Shown here: one piece after another, positions 36,071 to 45,300 of the stretch
Layout of the letters: each line of letters begins with the position of its first letter
Position numbering within the stretch: position 1 is the first letter of the stretch
Assembly: GCA_963771005.1 (NCBI GenBank)
Contig: CAVYRO010000008.1
Location: 310,001 to 374,000 of the forward strand
DNA from: DASQZK01 sp963771005
Lineage (GTDB): Bacteria > Bacteroidota > Bacteroidia > Bacteroidales > GCA-2748055
Direction: 5' to 3'
DNA length: 64,000 nucleotides
Notes under the pieces: model-generated
What the model was told of the DNA's origin: nothing
The model's input: only the letters and a program-made list of their open reading frames with translations
Database searches by the model: none
Made by a program: the position numbers and the translations under genes

Positions 36071-36784
36071 TCATTTATTCCCGTTCCGGAGCCTCGGCTC
36101 CCTGCCTTTGGAAAGCTCCATATGCCGGATTCTGGCTTCCTTCCTCGTGAGTGCGGATTTCTTCAACTGTGGCGGGTAATAATCCACATAGGCTATGAAA
36201 CTGTTCAGCGTTCCGGCGTTCAGTACCTGCGTTTCAATCCATTTTACATCCTCCGAGGCAAGCTGGTAATTGTCATAATATTCACTGTAAACATCAACAT
36301 AATACATCTGACCCGGGTCAAGCCCCGAGAAAACCACGCTTCCGTCTGTCCCTGTAAATCCTTCGCCTATGGCATTGGTCTGGTTATTCCAGTCATTTAA
36401 CGTGGGATACAGAATAACGCTAATGTCAGGAACGATGTATTCATTGATATATTCCTTAACAATGACTTTAAGATCAGCCAGGGGTTCTTCCACGATGATA
36501 TCCTGCCTGTAGATGTCAACCCTGTCATCCCTGCCGAAAGCGGTGAGCGTTACCGTAAATATTCCGGGAGCATCCCAGTAATGGGAAACGTTGAAATTAT
36601 TGGAAGAGTAACCATCCCCGAAATCCCATTCAAAGGAACGGGCATCCTGGGAGCGGTTTGTAAAATAAAGTACTTCTCCCACATTAATGGTATTGCGGGG
36701 AATGCTAAAATCTGCATAAGGTTCGCGGGTGCATCCGGAAATGATCAGCGGGATGGCGATAAGGAGTAGGGCTAAACGTTTCAT
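36071..36784 (-). CDS. PKD-domain lipoprotein
   Basis: About 237 residues from the Met at 36784. The lipoprotein signal MKRLALLLIAIPLIISGC has its lipobox Cys at 18. The in-frame Met 20 codons upstream would bury this signal, so the shorter start is chosen. A PKD domain follows at about 22-100 (ADFSIPRNTINVGEVLYF and FEWDFGDGYSS). The C-terminal half has a carboxypeptidase-regulatory-like strand pattern (GFTGTDGSVVFSGLDPGQMYYVDVYS). Probably a surface or periplasmic accessory protein; function unknown. Confidence 0.85.
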   Translation of the reverse strand: MKRLALLLIAIPLIISGCTREPYADFSIPRNTINVGEVLYFTNRSQDARSFEWDFGDGYSSNNFNVSHYWDAPGIFTVTLTAFGRDDRVDIYRQDIIVEEPLADLKVIVKEYINEYIVPDISVILYPTLNDWNNQTNAIGEGFTGTDGSVVFSGLDPGQMYYVDVYSEYYDNYQLASEDVKWIETQVLNAGTLNSFIAYVDYYPPQLKKSALTRKEARIRHMELSKGREPRLRNGNK

Positions 36785-37036
36785 GACTCTTCGTTTTAAG
36801 TATTGGTCTTGATTCCGGCAAGAAAAATTCAAATAACGTGCCAAAAATGAAGATGAGGCCGTTTGTTTGGCTTTCCCTCACTTCCATTGCGTCCCACAAT
36901 ATTGTCAGGCACTCCAAAGCCGGCCGTTAACATTCATTGATCATGGATCAATATCATTTACCTAAGCTGCCTGGAATATCATTTTGCAATGTCCCTAAAG
37001 GTGATTAGCTTTATCATTTCTTATAAAATCAGGCGG

Positions 37037-38455
37037 ATGAAAACTTCCGAATTCCGTAAATATGCACATGAGGTTGCCGACTGGATGGCAGACTTCTATG
37101 AAGATATTGAAAGTTATCCGGTTAAATCCAGCGTAAAACCGGGGGAGATCATTGCACGGCTTCCTGCTCACCCTCCAAAGAAAGGAGAAGATTTTGCCAG
37201 GTTGATGAAGGACGTGGATGAAAAGATCCTTCCGGGAATGACCCATTGGCAAAGCCCGAATTTCTTTGCTTATTTTCCAGCCAATTCCTCCTTCCCGTCG
37301 GTTTTGGCTGAAATGGTCACAGCCACACTGGGGGCTCAGTGCATGGTATGGGACACTTCTCCTGCCGCTGCCGAACTGGAGGAACTTGTCATGAACTGGC
37401 TGAAAGAAATGACGGGGTTGCCTGCTTCTTTTCACGGGGTGATCCAGGATAGCGCTTCCACCGCCACCCTGGTCGCAATGCTGTCGGCCCGGGAGAGGAT
37501 CAGTGACTTTCAGGTGAACGAGATCGGCTTTCTCACCAATAAATACAGGGTTTACTGCAGCACCGAAGCACATTCCTCCATCGACAAGGCAGTGAAAATT
37601 GCCGGATTCGGACAACAAAGCCTGGTCCGGATAGATGTTGACGACCGGCTGAGGATCATCCCGGAAAAACTGGAAGAAGCCATCCAGGCTGACATCATGG
37701 AAGGGCTCATCCCGGCATGTGTGGTAGCTGCCCTCGGAACAACAGGGACGGTGGCCATAGACCCTTTGCTACCGCTTTCGCGGATCTGCAAAAAGTATAA
37801 GGTGTGGCTTCATATCGATGCTGCTTACGCCGGAACGGCCCTCGTTCTCGAAAATCACAGGCAAATGATCGAAGGCATTGAAGATGCGGACAGCTTTGTT
37901 TTCAATCCACATAAATGGATGTTCACCAATTTTGATTGCTCGGCGTATTTCGTGAAAGATAAGGGGCAACTCATCCGGACCTTTGAGATCATGCCGGAAT
38001 ATCTGAAAACCAAAAACGATCTCGTGGTAAACAACTACCGTGACTGGGGGATCCAGCTCGGCAGGAGGTTCCGTGCCCTGAAACTCTGGTTCGTGATCCG
38101 GACTATGGGAACGGAAGGCATAAAGGAAAAGGTAGCCTCCCATATTGCCATTGCTGCCGAACTGGCAAAATTCGTCAGGGAAGAGAAAAATTTTGAACTG
38201 CTCGAACCGCAAAACCTGGGGCTGGTTTGCTTCAGGCTGAAACCCGCGGATATGCCCGATGGAGAAAACCTCAACCGGCTTAACCGGGAGTTCCTGGAAC
38301 ATCTGAATGGTTCCGGAAAACTGTACCTCTCCCACACCTCAGTGAGGGGCAATATGACGCTCCGGCTTGTCGTCGGTCAGACCTATGTCACCCGGAGTCA
38401 TGTTATACAGGCATGGAATTTCATTATACAGGAATCTAAAAAATTCATCCTGTGA
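37037..38455 (+). CDS. Aromatic L-amino acid decarboxylase-type PLP enzyme (group II)
   Basis: A 472-residue pyridoxal-phosphate decarboxylase. From ATG 37037 the protein starts MKTSEFRKYAHEVADWMADF, as in the animal/bacterial aromatic amino acid decarboxylase family; the frame is open 16 codons further, but without family similarity. The PLP Lys is in FNPHKWMFTNFDCSAYFV, and HIDAAYAGTA carries the Asp that contacts the cofactor nitrogen. HWQSPNFFAYFPANSSFP and QDSASTATLVA match the substrate-side segments of this family. Likely products are tyramine, phenethylamine or tryptamine; the exact substrate is not predictable. Its stop overlaps the GTG start of the SDR gene by 4 bp, so the two are coupled. 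Confidence 0.9.
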   Translation: MKTSEFRKYAHEVADWMADFYEDIESYPVKSSVKPGEIIARLPAHPPKKGEDFARLMKDVDEKILPGMTHWQSPNFFAYFPANSSFPSVLAEMVTATLGAQCMVWDTSPAAAELEELVMNWLKEMTGLPASFHGVIQDSASTATLVAMLSARERISDFQVNEIGFLTNKYRVYCSTEAHSSIDKAVKIAGFGQQSLVRIDVDDRLRIIPEKLEEAIQADIMEGLIPACVVAALGTTGTVAIDPLLPLSRICKKYKVWLHIDAAYAGTALVLENHRQMIEGIEDADSFVFNPHKWMFTNFDCSAYFVKDKGQLIRTFEIMPEYLKTKNDLVVNNYRDWGIQLGRRFRALKLWFVIRTMGTEGIKEKVASHIAIAAELAKFVREEKNFELLEPQNLGLVCFRLKPADMPDGENLNRLNREFLEHLNGSGKLYLSHTSVRGNMTLRLVVGQTYVTRSHVIQAWNFIIQESKKFIL

Positions 38456-39222
38456 CAAAAGATAATTGGAGCCTGGAAGGGAAGAAAGCCATAGTCACCG
38501 GCGGCACAAAAGGAATCGGGAAAGCCGTCGCCGAAGCGCTCTGTGAATTCGGCGCAGAAACCCTCATCGTATCCAGAAATGAAGCAGATCTCCTTGCTGT
38601 CAAAAAAGAGTTTATCGAAAAGGGATTCAACTGCCAGATCTTCAGGGCTGACCTTTCCGTGAAAGCAGAGAGAGACGGGCTTATACGGTTTACCAGGGAA
38701 CTCTGGTCATCCCTGGATATCCTGGTCAACAATACCGGTACCAATATCCGGAAAAAAGCTCATGAATACCTGCCGGAAGAATACAACCATATATTCAGCA
38801 CCAACCTCGATTCGGCTTATGCCCTGTCAGTCGGTTTCCATGAACTCCTCACCGTTCCGGGACATGCAAGTATCGTGAATATATCATCCGTTGCCGGACT
38901 GGGACATATGAGGACCGGTATCGTTTACGGCATGACCAAGGCTGCGATGCTTCAAATGACCAAAAATCTTGCAGTTGAATGGGCTCCCTCCGGAATCAGG
39001 GTAAATGCCATAGCTCCCTGGTATATCCGGACACCTCTTGCAAAACAGGTGCTAAGCAATAAAAGTTACATGGATGAAGTACTTCAGCGGACACCCATGA
39101 ACAGGATCGGTGAGCCCGGAGATGTGGCTTCACTGGCCGTTTTTCTCTGCCTCTCCGCGGCAAAATATATCACGGGCCAGTGCATTGCCGTTGACGGCGG
39201 CATGAGTGTAAACCTATTCTGA
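38452..39222 (+). CDS. Short-chain dehydrogenase/reductase (tropinone-reductase-like)
   Basis: A 256-residue NAD(P)-dependent oxidoreductase. Visible: cofactor loop VTGGTKGIGKAVAEAL, ILVNNTGTNIR, catalytic Ser in IVNISSVAGLG and YGMTK (Tyr-x3-Lys), and the C-terminal CIAVDGGMSVN. The opening W-S-L-E-G-K-K-A-I-V-T-G-G and overall layout resemble the tropinone-reductase-like group of SDRs. The start is GTG at 38452 inside the decarboxylase stop region (GTGA overlap); no nearby ATG fits as well. Coupling to an aromatic amine-forming enzyme suggests action on a related carbonyl, which is inference only. Confidence 0.88.
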   Translation: MTKDNWSLEGKKAIVTGGTKGIGKAVAEALCEFGAETLIVSRNEADLLAVKKEFIEKGFNCQIFRADLSVKAERDGLIRFTRELWSSLDILVNNTGTNIRKKAHEYLPEEYNHIFSTNLDSAYALSVGFHELLTVPGHASIVNISSVAGLGHMRTGIVYGMTKAAMLQMTKNLAVEWAPSGIRVNAIAPWYIRTPLAKQVLSNKSYMDEVLQRTPMNRIGEPGDVASLAVFLCLSAAKYITGQCIAVDGGMSVNLF

Positions 39223-39300
39223 ATAAACCCGTTATTTGTGCTTTACCTTCATCCATCCCCGCTCGTCCGTATAATAATAAACCTAAAGTTTTCTTAAATC

Positions 39301-41481
39301 ATGAGACTATTTTCCTGTATTCTGTTGTTTATATTTTTTACCCTCTTTCCCGCGTTGAAAGCACAGGAAAAAAACGGTAAACTTACACTTGAAAATATCT
39401 TTGCCAGGGGCACCTTTGCCACCCGTTCCGTACAAAACATAAGATCTCTCAAGGATGGCAATAATTTTACAGTCCTTCAAAACGGCCGCAGGATCATTGA
39501 ATATACCTATGCATCGGGTTCCTACATATCCATGCTTTTGGACATGGACATTCTCCCGGAAGCTCCCTTCTCCATGATCTCGGAATATGAGCTGAGCCCG
39601 GATGAGACGAAGATCCTGCTTGCAACGAACCGTGAAGATATTTACCGGAATTCCTTCAGCGCGGATTATTACCTCTATGACCGGGCATCCGGTTCACTCA
39701 TGAAACTGTCAGACCATGGAAGACAAAGGCTGGCAACATTTTCTCCCGACAGCAGGAAGATCGCTTTCGTGCGTGACAACAATATTTTTGTCACAGACCT
39801 TACCGGCGGTTCCGAAACCCAGGTCACTTTTGACGGCAAGTCCACCATGATCATCAATGGTGCACCTGACTGGGTATATGAAGAAGAGTTCACATTCACA
39901 CGGGCTTTTGAATGGTCACCCGACAGTAAAAAAATTGCATACTACCGGTTTGATGAAAGTAGCGTAAAACAGTATGAGTTAACATTGTACAACGGGCTTT
40001 ACCCGGATCATATAAAATACAAATATCCGAAGGCCGGGGAGAAGAATTCTGTTGTAGCCATCCGCATTTATGACTTGTCTGCCAGGAGCACCCGCAACGT
40101 TGACACCGGTGATGAAACGGACCAGTATATACCAAGGATACGATGGACCAAGGATCCTTCCGTTCTGAGCATTACCCGGCTGAACAGGCTGCAGGATCAC
40201 CTGGAAATCCTTCATGCCGATGCTGCAAGTGGAAAGGTACAGGTTGTCTATGAGGAAACGGAAGACAAGTACATTTCGGAAGCCACGGCAGACGAACTTA
40301 CCTATCTCGATAGCGGAAAGGAATTCATTATTACCAGTGAACGTGACGGGTGGCGTCATTTATATGTGTTCGACTTCATGGCAGGAAAGTTACGGCTGAT
40401 AACTGACGGGCCCTGGGATATTTCGGAGTATTTGGGTTACGACAGAAGTACCGGAAGGATCTTTTATACCTCGCATGAGCGGTCACCCCTGGAGCAGGAT
40501 GTATATTCAATATCTAAAGACGGCAGGAACAAAAAGAGGTTAAGTGAAGGTTCCGGTTGGAATGATGCTGCTTTTAACAAAACATCCGGGTTCTATATAA
40601 ATACCTGGTCAGATATCAACACTCCGCCCCGTACTACTCTGAATTCGTCCGACGGCCGGATGGTCAGGATCCTTGAAGATAACAGCGAAATAAAGAAGGA
40701 TATTAAAACCTGCGGATTCACCCCCGCTGAATTCTTTACATGTCCGTCATCCGGAAAGGATTCGCTTTACGGGTATATCATCAAACCGCCTGACTTCAGG
40801 GAAGAGAATATCTATCCCCTCTTTATGTATGTGTATGGCGGACCCGAATCCCAGGATGTAAAAAATGAATATTTTAGCAGGATGCCCTGGTTTCAGCTCC
40901 TGGCAAAAGAAGGATATGTTGTTGCCTGTGTCGCGAACCGGGGCACCGACGGCCGCGGAGAAGATTTCAGGAAGGCCACATATTTGCAATTAGGTAGGAT
41001 TGAGACCGATGACCAGATCGCCGCAGCCCGGTACCTGGGGACGAAGCCCTGGATAGACGGGTCCCGGACAGGTATCTTCGGATGGAGTTACGGAGGATTT
41101 ATGACCTTGTCATGCCTGCTCAAGGGAAATGATGTCTTTAAAATGGGGATTGCGGTGGCACCCGTTACAAACTGGAGATTTTATGACACCATCTATACCG
41201 AAAGATTCATGCGTACCCCTAGGGAGAACCCGGAGGGCTATGACCGGAATTCCCCTGTCAATTTTGCTTCGGGGTTAAAAGGAAAGCTGCTTTTGATCCA
41301 TGGGATGGCTGACGATAATGTTCACCTTCAGAATTCAGCGGAGATGATCCGTGCATTCATCCGAAATAACCGGGATTTTGAGATGCAGTTTTATCCAGAT
41401 AAGGATCATAGCATCAATGGCGGAAATACGCCTCTTCATCTCTACCGCAGGATGACAGGCTTTATTGAAGAAAATCTCTGA
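39301..41481 (+). CDS. Secreted S9 family prolyl dipeptidyl peptidase (DPP-IV-like)
   Basis: A 726-residue periplasmic/outer-membrane serine peptidase that removes X-Pro dipeptides. Signal peptide MRLFSCILLFIFFTLFPALKAQ. The eight-bladed propeller domain (about 60-480) contains the double-Glu substrate-anchoring motif in WVYEEEFTFTRAFEW. The alpha/beta hydrolase domain follows, with Ser in FGWSYGGFMTL, Asp in HGMADDNVHL and His in DKDHSINGGN. All catalytic residues are present. It is a single gene, 78 bp after the SDR and on the same strand. Confidence 0.94.
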   Translation: MRLFSCILLFIFFTLFPALKAQEKNGKLTLENIFARGTFATRSVQNIRSLKDGNNFTVLQNGRRIIEYTYASGSYISMLLDMDILPEAPFSMISEYELSPDETKILLATNREDIYRNSFSADYYLYDRASGSLMKLSDHGRQRLATFSPDSRKIAFVRDNNIFVTDLTGGSETQVTFDGKSTMIINGAPDWVYEEEFTFTRAFEWSPDSKKIAYYRFDESSVKQYELTLYNGLYPDHIKYKYPKAGEKNSVVAIRIYDLSARSTRNVDTGDETDQYIPRIRWTKDPSVLSITRLNRLQDHLEILHADAASGKVQVVYEETEDKYISEATADELTYLDSGKEFIITSERDGWRHLYVFDFMAGKLRLITDGPWDISEYLGYDRSTGRIFYTSHERSPLEQDVYSISKDGRNKKRLSEGSGWNDAAFNKTSGFYINTWSDINTPPRTTLNSSDGRMVRILEDNSEIKKDIKTCGFTPAEFFTCPSSGKDSLYGYIIKPPDFREENIYPLFMYVYGGPESQDVKNEYFSRMPWFQLLAKEGYVVACVANRGTDGRGEDFRKATYLQLGRIETDDQIAAARYLGTKPWIDGSRTGIFGWSYGGFMTLSCLLKGNDVFKMGIAVAPVTNWRFYDTIYTERFMRTPRENPEGYDRNSPVNFASGLKGKLLLIHGMADDNVHLQNSAEMIRAFIRNNRDFEMQFYPDKDHSINGGNTPLHLYRRMTGFIEENL

Positions 41482-41546
41482 AAGATCTATGGGAAGACCA
41501 TAGCGGAATTCGAATTATAATTTCCTATCAGCCATCAGGAGAAATA

Positions 41547-41789
41547 TCACTCCACGACAATATGGCGCAGATGCGAGCAATTGTCAATTTCAATGATAAG
41601 CTGATAAGATCCCGGTCTCAGAATACTCAGATCGAGTGCAAAAGTATCACCTTTCTCGGCCTTTTTGATCCTTTTTAAAATGAGAAGGCTTCCATCGTCA
41701 TCGAGGACTTTTAATTTGCTCTCCTTTTCAGAGGATTCCGAAAATTCAACCCATATTTTGTCTCGCACTAATTCCGGATATATTTTCAT
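41547..41789 (-). CDS. Orphan T9SS-type C-terminal sorting domain (80 aa)
   Basis: An 80-residue ORF whose whole length follows the pattern of a type IX sorting domain: IYPELVRDKIWVEF at the start (in place of the usual YPNP), LKVLDDDGSLL in the middle (corresponding to V-x-D-x-x-G) and LDLSILRPGSYQLIIE before the last strand (corresponding to L-x-P-G-x-Y). There is no signal peptide and no cargo domain. It may be the 3' remnant of a larger secreted protein gene or a free-standing small protein. Coding status is uncertain. It is convergent with the S9 peptidase gene. Confidence 0.5.
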   Translation of the reverse strand: MKIYPELVRDKIWVEFSESSEKESKLKVLDDDGSLLILKRIKKAEKGDTFALDLSILRPGSYQLIIEIDNCSHLRHIVVE

Positions 41790-42053
41790 CGTTTAAAAAG
41801 TATAGGATCCATGAATAAAACCATTCGACAGGTAAACAGTGTTTAATAAAGGATCTCCCATTTGCTGCCGGCAGAGTTAAAAATACAGAATACCGGTTCC
41901 CGCCCGTATCCAAATAATAAATTCCTCCTGTCAAAACGTAAAAACATACATATGTAGTCCTCATTTTTTATATATTAGCCTGATAGAAAATCAGATACAA
42001 AAAATGACTTTTCCAGGCTCTTTTTCACCTTCCGTATACAAAATGACTGAGAG

Positions 42054-43214
42054 ATGTTAAAATTCGCTATCCTGCTGAATCCCGTGTATGTAACCTTGTT
42101 TTGGACGATCTCGCTTTTCCTTGCCATGAAACCCGGCCAACGGCCTGTGAGAAACCTTTTCAACTTCATGCTGGCGGCCTTTGTTCTCTATACCTCTCAC
42201 GCCCTTTATTTCTCAGGCTACCTGTTGGAATATTCTTATATCGACGGATTGTATCTGTTCTGTTCCCTCTCGGTTTACCCATTGTTTTACTTTTATGTGA
42301 GAGATCTGGCTACCGGGTCGGGCGTCCGGCCGGTACAATATTTTCATCTCCTTATTCCCTTCCTTTTTGCCGCAATGCAATATATCCTGTATTCCGGGTT
42401 GGACCGGCCCGCCAGGTTGGAATACCTCATTTCGACGATGGAGCATCATCCTTCACCCGGCGGAACCTGGTACTGGCTTTATACAAATAGCAGGCTGGCA
42501 AGATTGGTATTCGCAGTCCAGGTAATTGTCTATATTTCTCTCTCCCTGAGATTGCTAAACAGGCACCGGGAGCAGGTACGCGATATGTTCTCAAATGAAG
42601 ACCGTTACGGGCTGGGATGGGTCAGACTGATCACTTTTTTCATGATCCTCATGGCAATTACGAGTTTTGCCCTGGCCCTTGCAGGCCGTCAACCCTTTAC
42701 CGGCAACGAACATCTCCTTCTGATACCTTCCGTAATCATAAGCACTCTTCTTTTCACCATAGGCTTTATCGGGAACATTCAGCTGCAGAAGACAGAACCC
42801 ATAACACCCGTGATTGAAAGGGAGGAGAACTTCCATTCCCACATCATTCCGGATGGGGTATTAAGAAAAAAATTTGATGAATTTTTCACAAAAAGCAAAC
42901 CCTATCTCGACAAGGATCTAAAGATCTGGGATATTAGCCGCGAACTGGGATCAAACCGGACATACATTTCCCGTGTTATAAATGATGAGTATGGCATGAA
43001 CTTCACGAGTTTTGTTAACCATTACCGTATCGATGAAGCCAAAAGACTTATTAATGAGGATTCGAAAGGCAGTCTTACCTATGAAACAATTGCGGAATTG
43101 TCAGGTTTTGGATCTATTAATTCTTTTAACCGTGCCTTCAAGGAGTTTGAATCCATGACTCCGGGGCGTTATCGCGAAAAACTCCGGAGATCAGGTAGCA
43201 ATACCACCCTTTAG
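42054..43214 (+). CDS. Membrane-bound AraC-family transcriptional regulator
   Basis: 386 residues. The N-terminal about 240 residues hold roughly seven hydrophobic segments (for example FAILLNPVYVTLFWTISLFL at 4-23, YSYIDGLYLFCSLSVYPLFYF, YFHLLIPFLFAAMQYILY and LITFFMILMAITSFALAL). The C-terminal about 100 residues are an AraC DNA-binding domain with two helix-turn-helix motifs (KIWDISRELGSNRTYISRVIN and YETIAELSGFGSINSFNRAFKE) and the closing MTPGRYRE. This 7TM-AraC architecture is common in Bacteroidota and would sense a membrane or periplasmic signal. No target is evident; adjacent genes are candidates. Confidence 0.88.
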   Translation: MLKFAILLNPVYVTLFWTISLFLAMKPGQRPVRNLFNFMLAAFVLYTSHALYFSGYLLEYSYIDGLYLFCSLSVYPLFYFYVRDLATGSGVRPVQYFHLLIPFLFAAMQYILYSGLDRPARLEYLISTMEHHPSPGGTWYWLYTNSRLARLVFAVQVIVYISLSLRLLNRHREQVRDMFSNEDRYGLGWVRLITFFMILMAITSFALALAGRQPFTGNEHLLLIPSVIISTLLFTIGFIGNIQLQKTEPITPVIEREENFHSHIIPDGVLRKKFDEFFTKSKPYLDKDLKIWDISRELGSNRTYISRVINDEYGMNFTSFVNHYRIDEAKRLINEDSKGSLTYETIAELSGFGSINSFNRAFKEFESMTPGRYREKLRRSGSNTTL

Positions 43215-43262
43215 CCTCCCCTTTCGATGACTCTCAATGGATTTAATCATTTTCAACGGCAC

Positions 43263-43294
43263 TTTGTTATACTAATGGAATTTCACTAGTTTTG
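43263..43294 (+). promoter_or_regulatory. Bacteroidota-type promoter for thrS
   Basis: TTTG (43263-43266), a 20-bp spacer, then TAGTTTTG (43287-43294) match the TTTG-N19-TAnnTTTG pattern. The predicted start is about 20 nt before the thrS ATG. Confidence 0.7.
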
Positions 43295-43322
43295 CCATTC
43301 ATAAAAAAATCAAGGTATTACA

Positions 43323-45266
43323 ATGAATATAACATTCCCCGATAATTCGGTGCGAGAATATCCTGAGGGATCGACCGGGATGGATATCGTGAAAAGCATA
43401 AGCAACAGTCTGGCCCGGGAAGTCGTTGCAGTGAGCGTTGACGGTGAGATCCGGGATCTGGACAGGCCGATTATCAAGGATGCCCGGATAAAATTCCATA
43501 AGTTCGATGATCCGGAAGGAAAGCATGCCTTCTGGCATTCTTCGGCGCATCTTATGGCTGAAGCGTTGGAGGAAATGTACCCCGGCATCAAGTTCGGCAT
43601 AGGACCCGCCATTGAGAATGGATTTTACTATGATGTGGACCCCGGTGAGGGAACCCAGATCAGTGACCTGGACCTGCCGAAAATCGAACAGAGGATGAAG
43701 GAACTGGCATCGAAGAAGGAAAGCTTCGACCGCAGGGAGGTCAGTAAGAAGGAAGCTCTGAACTTTTTCGGTTCCAAGGGGGACGAGTATAAGCTCGAGC
43801 TCATCAATGACCTGGAGGACGGGACGATCTCATTTTACACCCAGGGTCATTTTACCGACCTCTGCAGGGGGCCGCACCTTCCCGACACTTCGCCCATCAA
43901 AGCCGTCAAATTACTGAATGTTGCCGGGGCCTATTGGCGCGGCGACGAAAAACGGAAGATGATGACCCGGATCTACGGCATCACTTTCCCGAAACAGAAA
44001 ATGCTCGACGAATACCTTGAACTGCTTGAGAAAGCCCGGGAAAGGGATCATCGCAGGATTGGCCGGGAACTCGAACTTTTTGCATTCTCACAGAAGGTGG
44101 GTCAGGGCCTGCCGCTTTGGCTTCCGAAAGGAGCCAGGCTTCGCGAACGGCTGGAAAATTTCCTGAAAAAAGTTCAGGTAAGTTACGGCTATGAGCCCGT
44201 CATCACGCCGCATATAGGGCAAAAAGAGCTTTACGTCACTTCAGGCCATTATGCAAAGTACGGCAAGGATTCCTTCCAGCCCATCACCACACCGCAGGAA
44301 GGAGAGGAATTCCTGCTCAAGCCCATGAATTGCCCCCATCACATCGAGATATATAAGGTCAAACAGCACAGTTATAAGGACCTGCCAGTTCGGTATGCCG
44401 AATTTGGAACCGTTTACCGCTACGAACAAAGCGGGGAACTCCATGGTCTGACCCGCGTAAGGGGTTTCACCCAGGACGATGCTCATATCTTCTGCCGTCC
44501 CGATCAGATCAAGGATGAATTTAAGAAGGTCATGGATATCATTTTCTATATCTTTAAAGTCCTCGATTTTAAGGAATTCACTGCCCAGATCTCCTTAAGG
44601 GATCCGAACGACCATGAAAAGTACCTTGGCAGCGACGAGAACTGGGAGAAGGCCGAGAGAGCCATCATCGAAGCCGCCCAGGAGAAGGGAATGGACGCCG
44701 TGGTGGAATACGGGGAAGCCGCTTTTTACGGCCCTAAGCTGGACTTTATGGTCAGGGACGCCCTGGGACGCAAGTGGCAGCTTGGGACCATCCAGGTAGA
44801 TTATAACCTTCCGGAAAGGTTCGAACTGGAGTATGTAGGTTCGGATAACCAGAAACACAGACCGGTCATGATCCACAGGGCTCCCTTCGGATCCATGGAA
44901 AGGTTCGTCGCGGTTCTCATTGAACATACGGGAGGGAAATTCCCGCTCTGGCTGACTCCCGATCAGGTAGTAATCCTGCCGATCAGCGAAAAATATGAGG
45001 ATTATGCCAAAAAAGTTTTAAAATTCCTAAATAATTACGATATTCGCACTCTAATTGACGACAGGAACGAAAAAATAGGTAAGAAGATCAGGGACAATGA
45101 GTTAAAGCGTATTCCATACCTTCTTATTGTCGGTGAAAAAGAGGAAAAAAGTGAAACAGTTTCTGTCAGAAGGCAGGGCGAAGGAGATAAAGGCAGCATG
45201 ACCCACGGGGAATTTGCCTCGCTTATCGAGTCCGAACTCAGGCAGCAGCTTGAAGTGAACATTTAA
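43323..45266 (+). CDS. thrS: Threonine--tRNA ligase
   Basis: A 647-residue class II aminoacyl-tRNA synthetase. An N-terminal TGS domain (1-62) is followed by the editing domain with HSSAHLMAEAL and FYYDVD (His residues of the Ser-hydrolysing site), and the catalytic core with motif 2 region RYEQSGELHGLTRVRGFTQD, zinc ligands including Cys in MNCPHH, and motif 3 IHRAPFGSMERF. The C-terminal anticodon-binding domain begins at about 545 (PDQVVILPISEKY). The length is standard. It begins the thrS-infC-rpmI-rplT operon; the infC reading frame starts 35 nt after its stop. Confidence 0.97.
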   Translation: MNITFPDNSVREYPEGSTGMDIVKSISNSLAREVVAVSVDGEIRDLDRPIIKDARIKFHKFDDPEGKHAFWHSSAHLMAEALEEMYPGIKFGIGPAIENGFYYDVDPGEGTQISDLDLPKIEQRMKELASKKESFDRREVSKKEALNFFGSKGDEYKLELINDLEDGTISFYTQGHFTDLCRGPHLPDTSPIKAVKLLNVAGAYWRGDEKRKMMTRIYGITFPKQKMLDEYLELLEKARERDHRRIGRELELFAFSQKVGQGLPLWLPKGARLRERLENFLKKVQVSYGYEPVITPHIGQKELYVTSGHYAKYGKDSFQPITTPQEGEEFLLKPMNCPHHIEIYKVKQHSYKDLPVRYAEFGTVYRYEQSGELHGLTRVRGFTQDDAHIFCRPDQIKDEFKKVMDIIFYIFKVLDFKEFTAQISLRDPNDHEKYLGSDENWEKAERAIIEAAQEKGMDAVVEYGEAAFYGPKLDFMVRDALGRKWQLGTIQVDYNLPERFELEYVGSDNQKHRPVMIHRAPFGSMERFVAVLIEHTGGKFPLWLTPDQVVILPISEKYEDYAKKVLKFLNNYDIRTLIDDRNEKIGKKIRDNELKRIPYLLIVGEKEEKSETVSVRRQGEGDKGSMTHGEFASLIESELRQQLEVNI

Positions 45267-45284
45267 TTTAGTAGTAATCAAAAG

Positions 45285-45292
45285 AAAGGAGG
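45285..45292 (+). promoter_or_regulatory. Strong Shine-Dalgarno sequence deciding the infC start
   Basis: AAAGGAGG lies 8 nt before the AUA at 45301. Such a full match is unusual for a phylum that mostly lacks Shine-Dalgarno sequences, and it fixes the start of infC at a non-AUG codon. Confidence 0.8.
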
Positions 45293-45300
45293 AACGAGCT

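Noticed and set aside
41746..41964. 72-aa minus-strand ORF near the AraC regulator
   Set aside because: It overlaps the sorting-domain-like ORF in another frame and has no family similarity.
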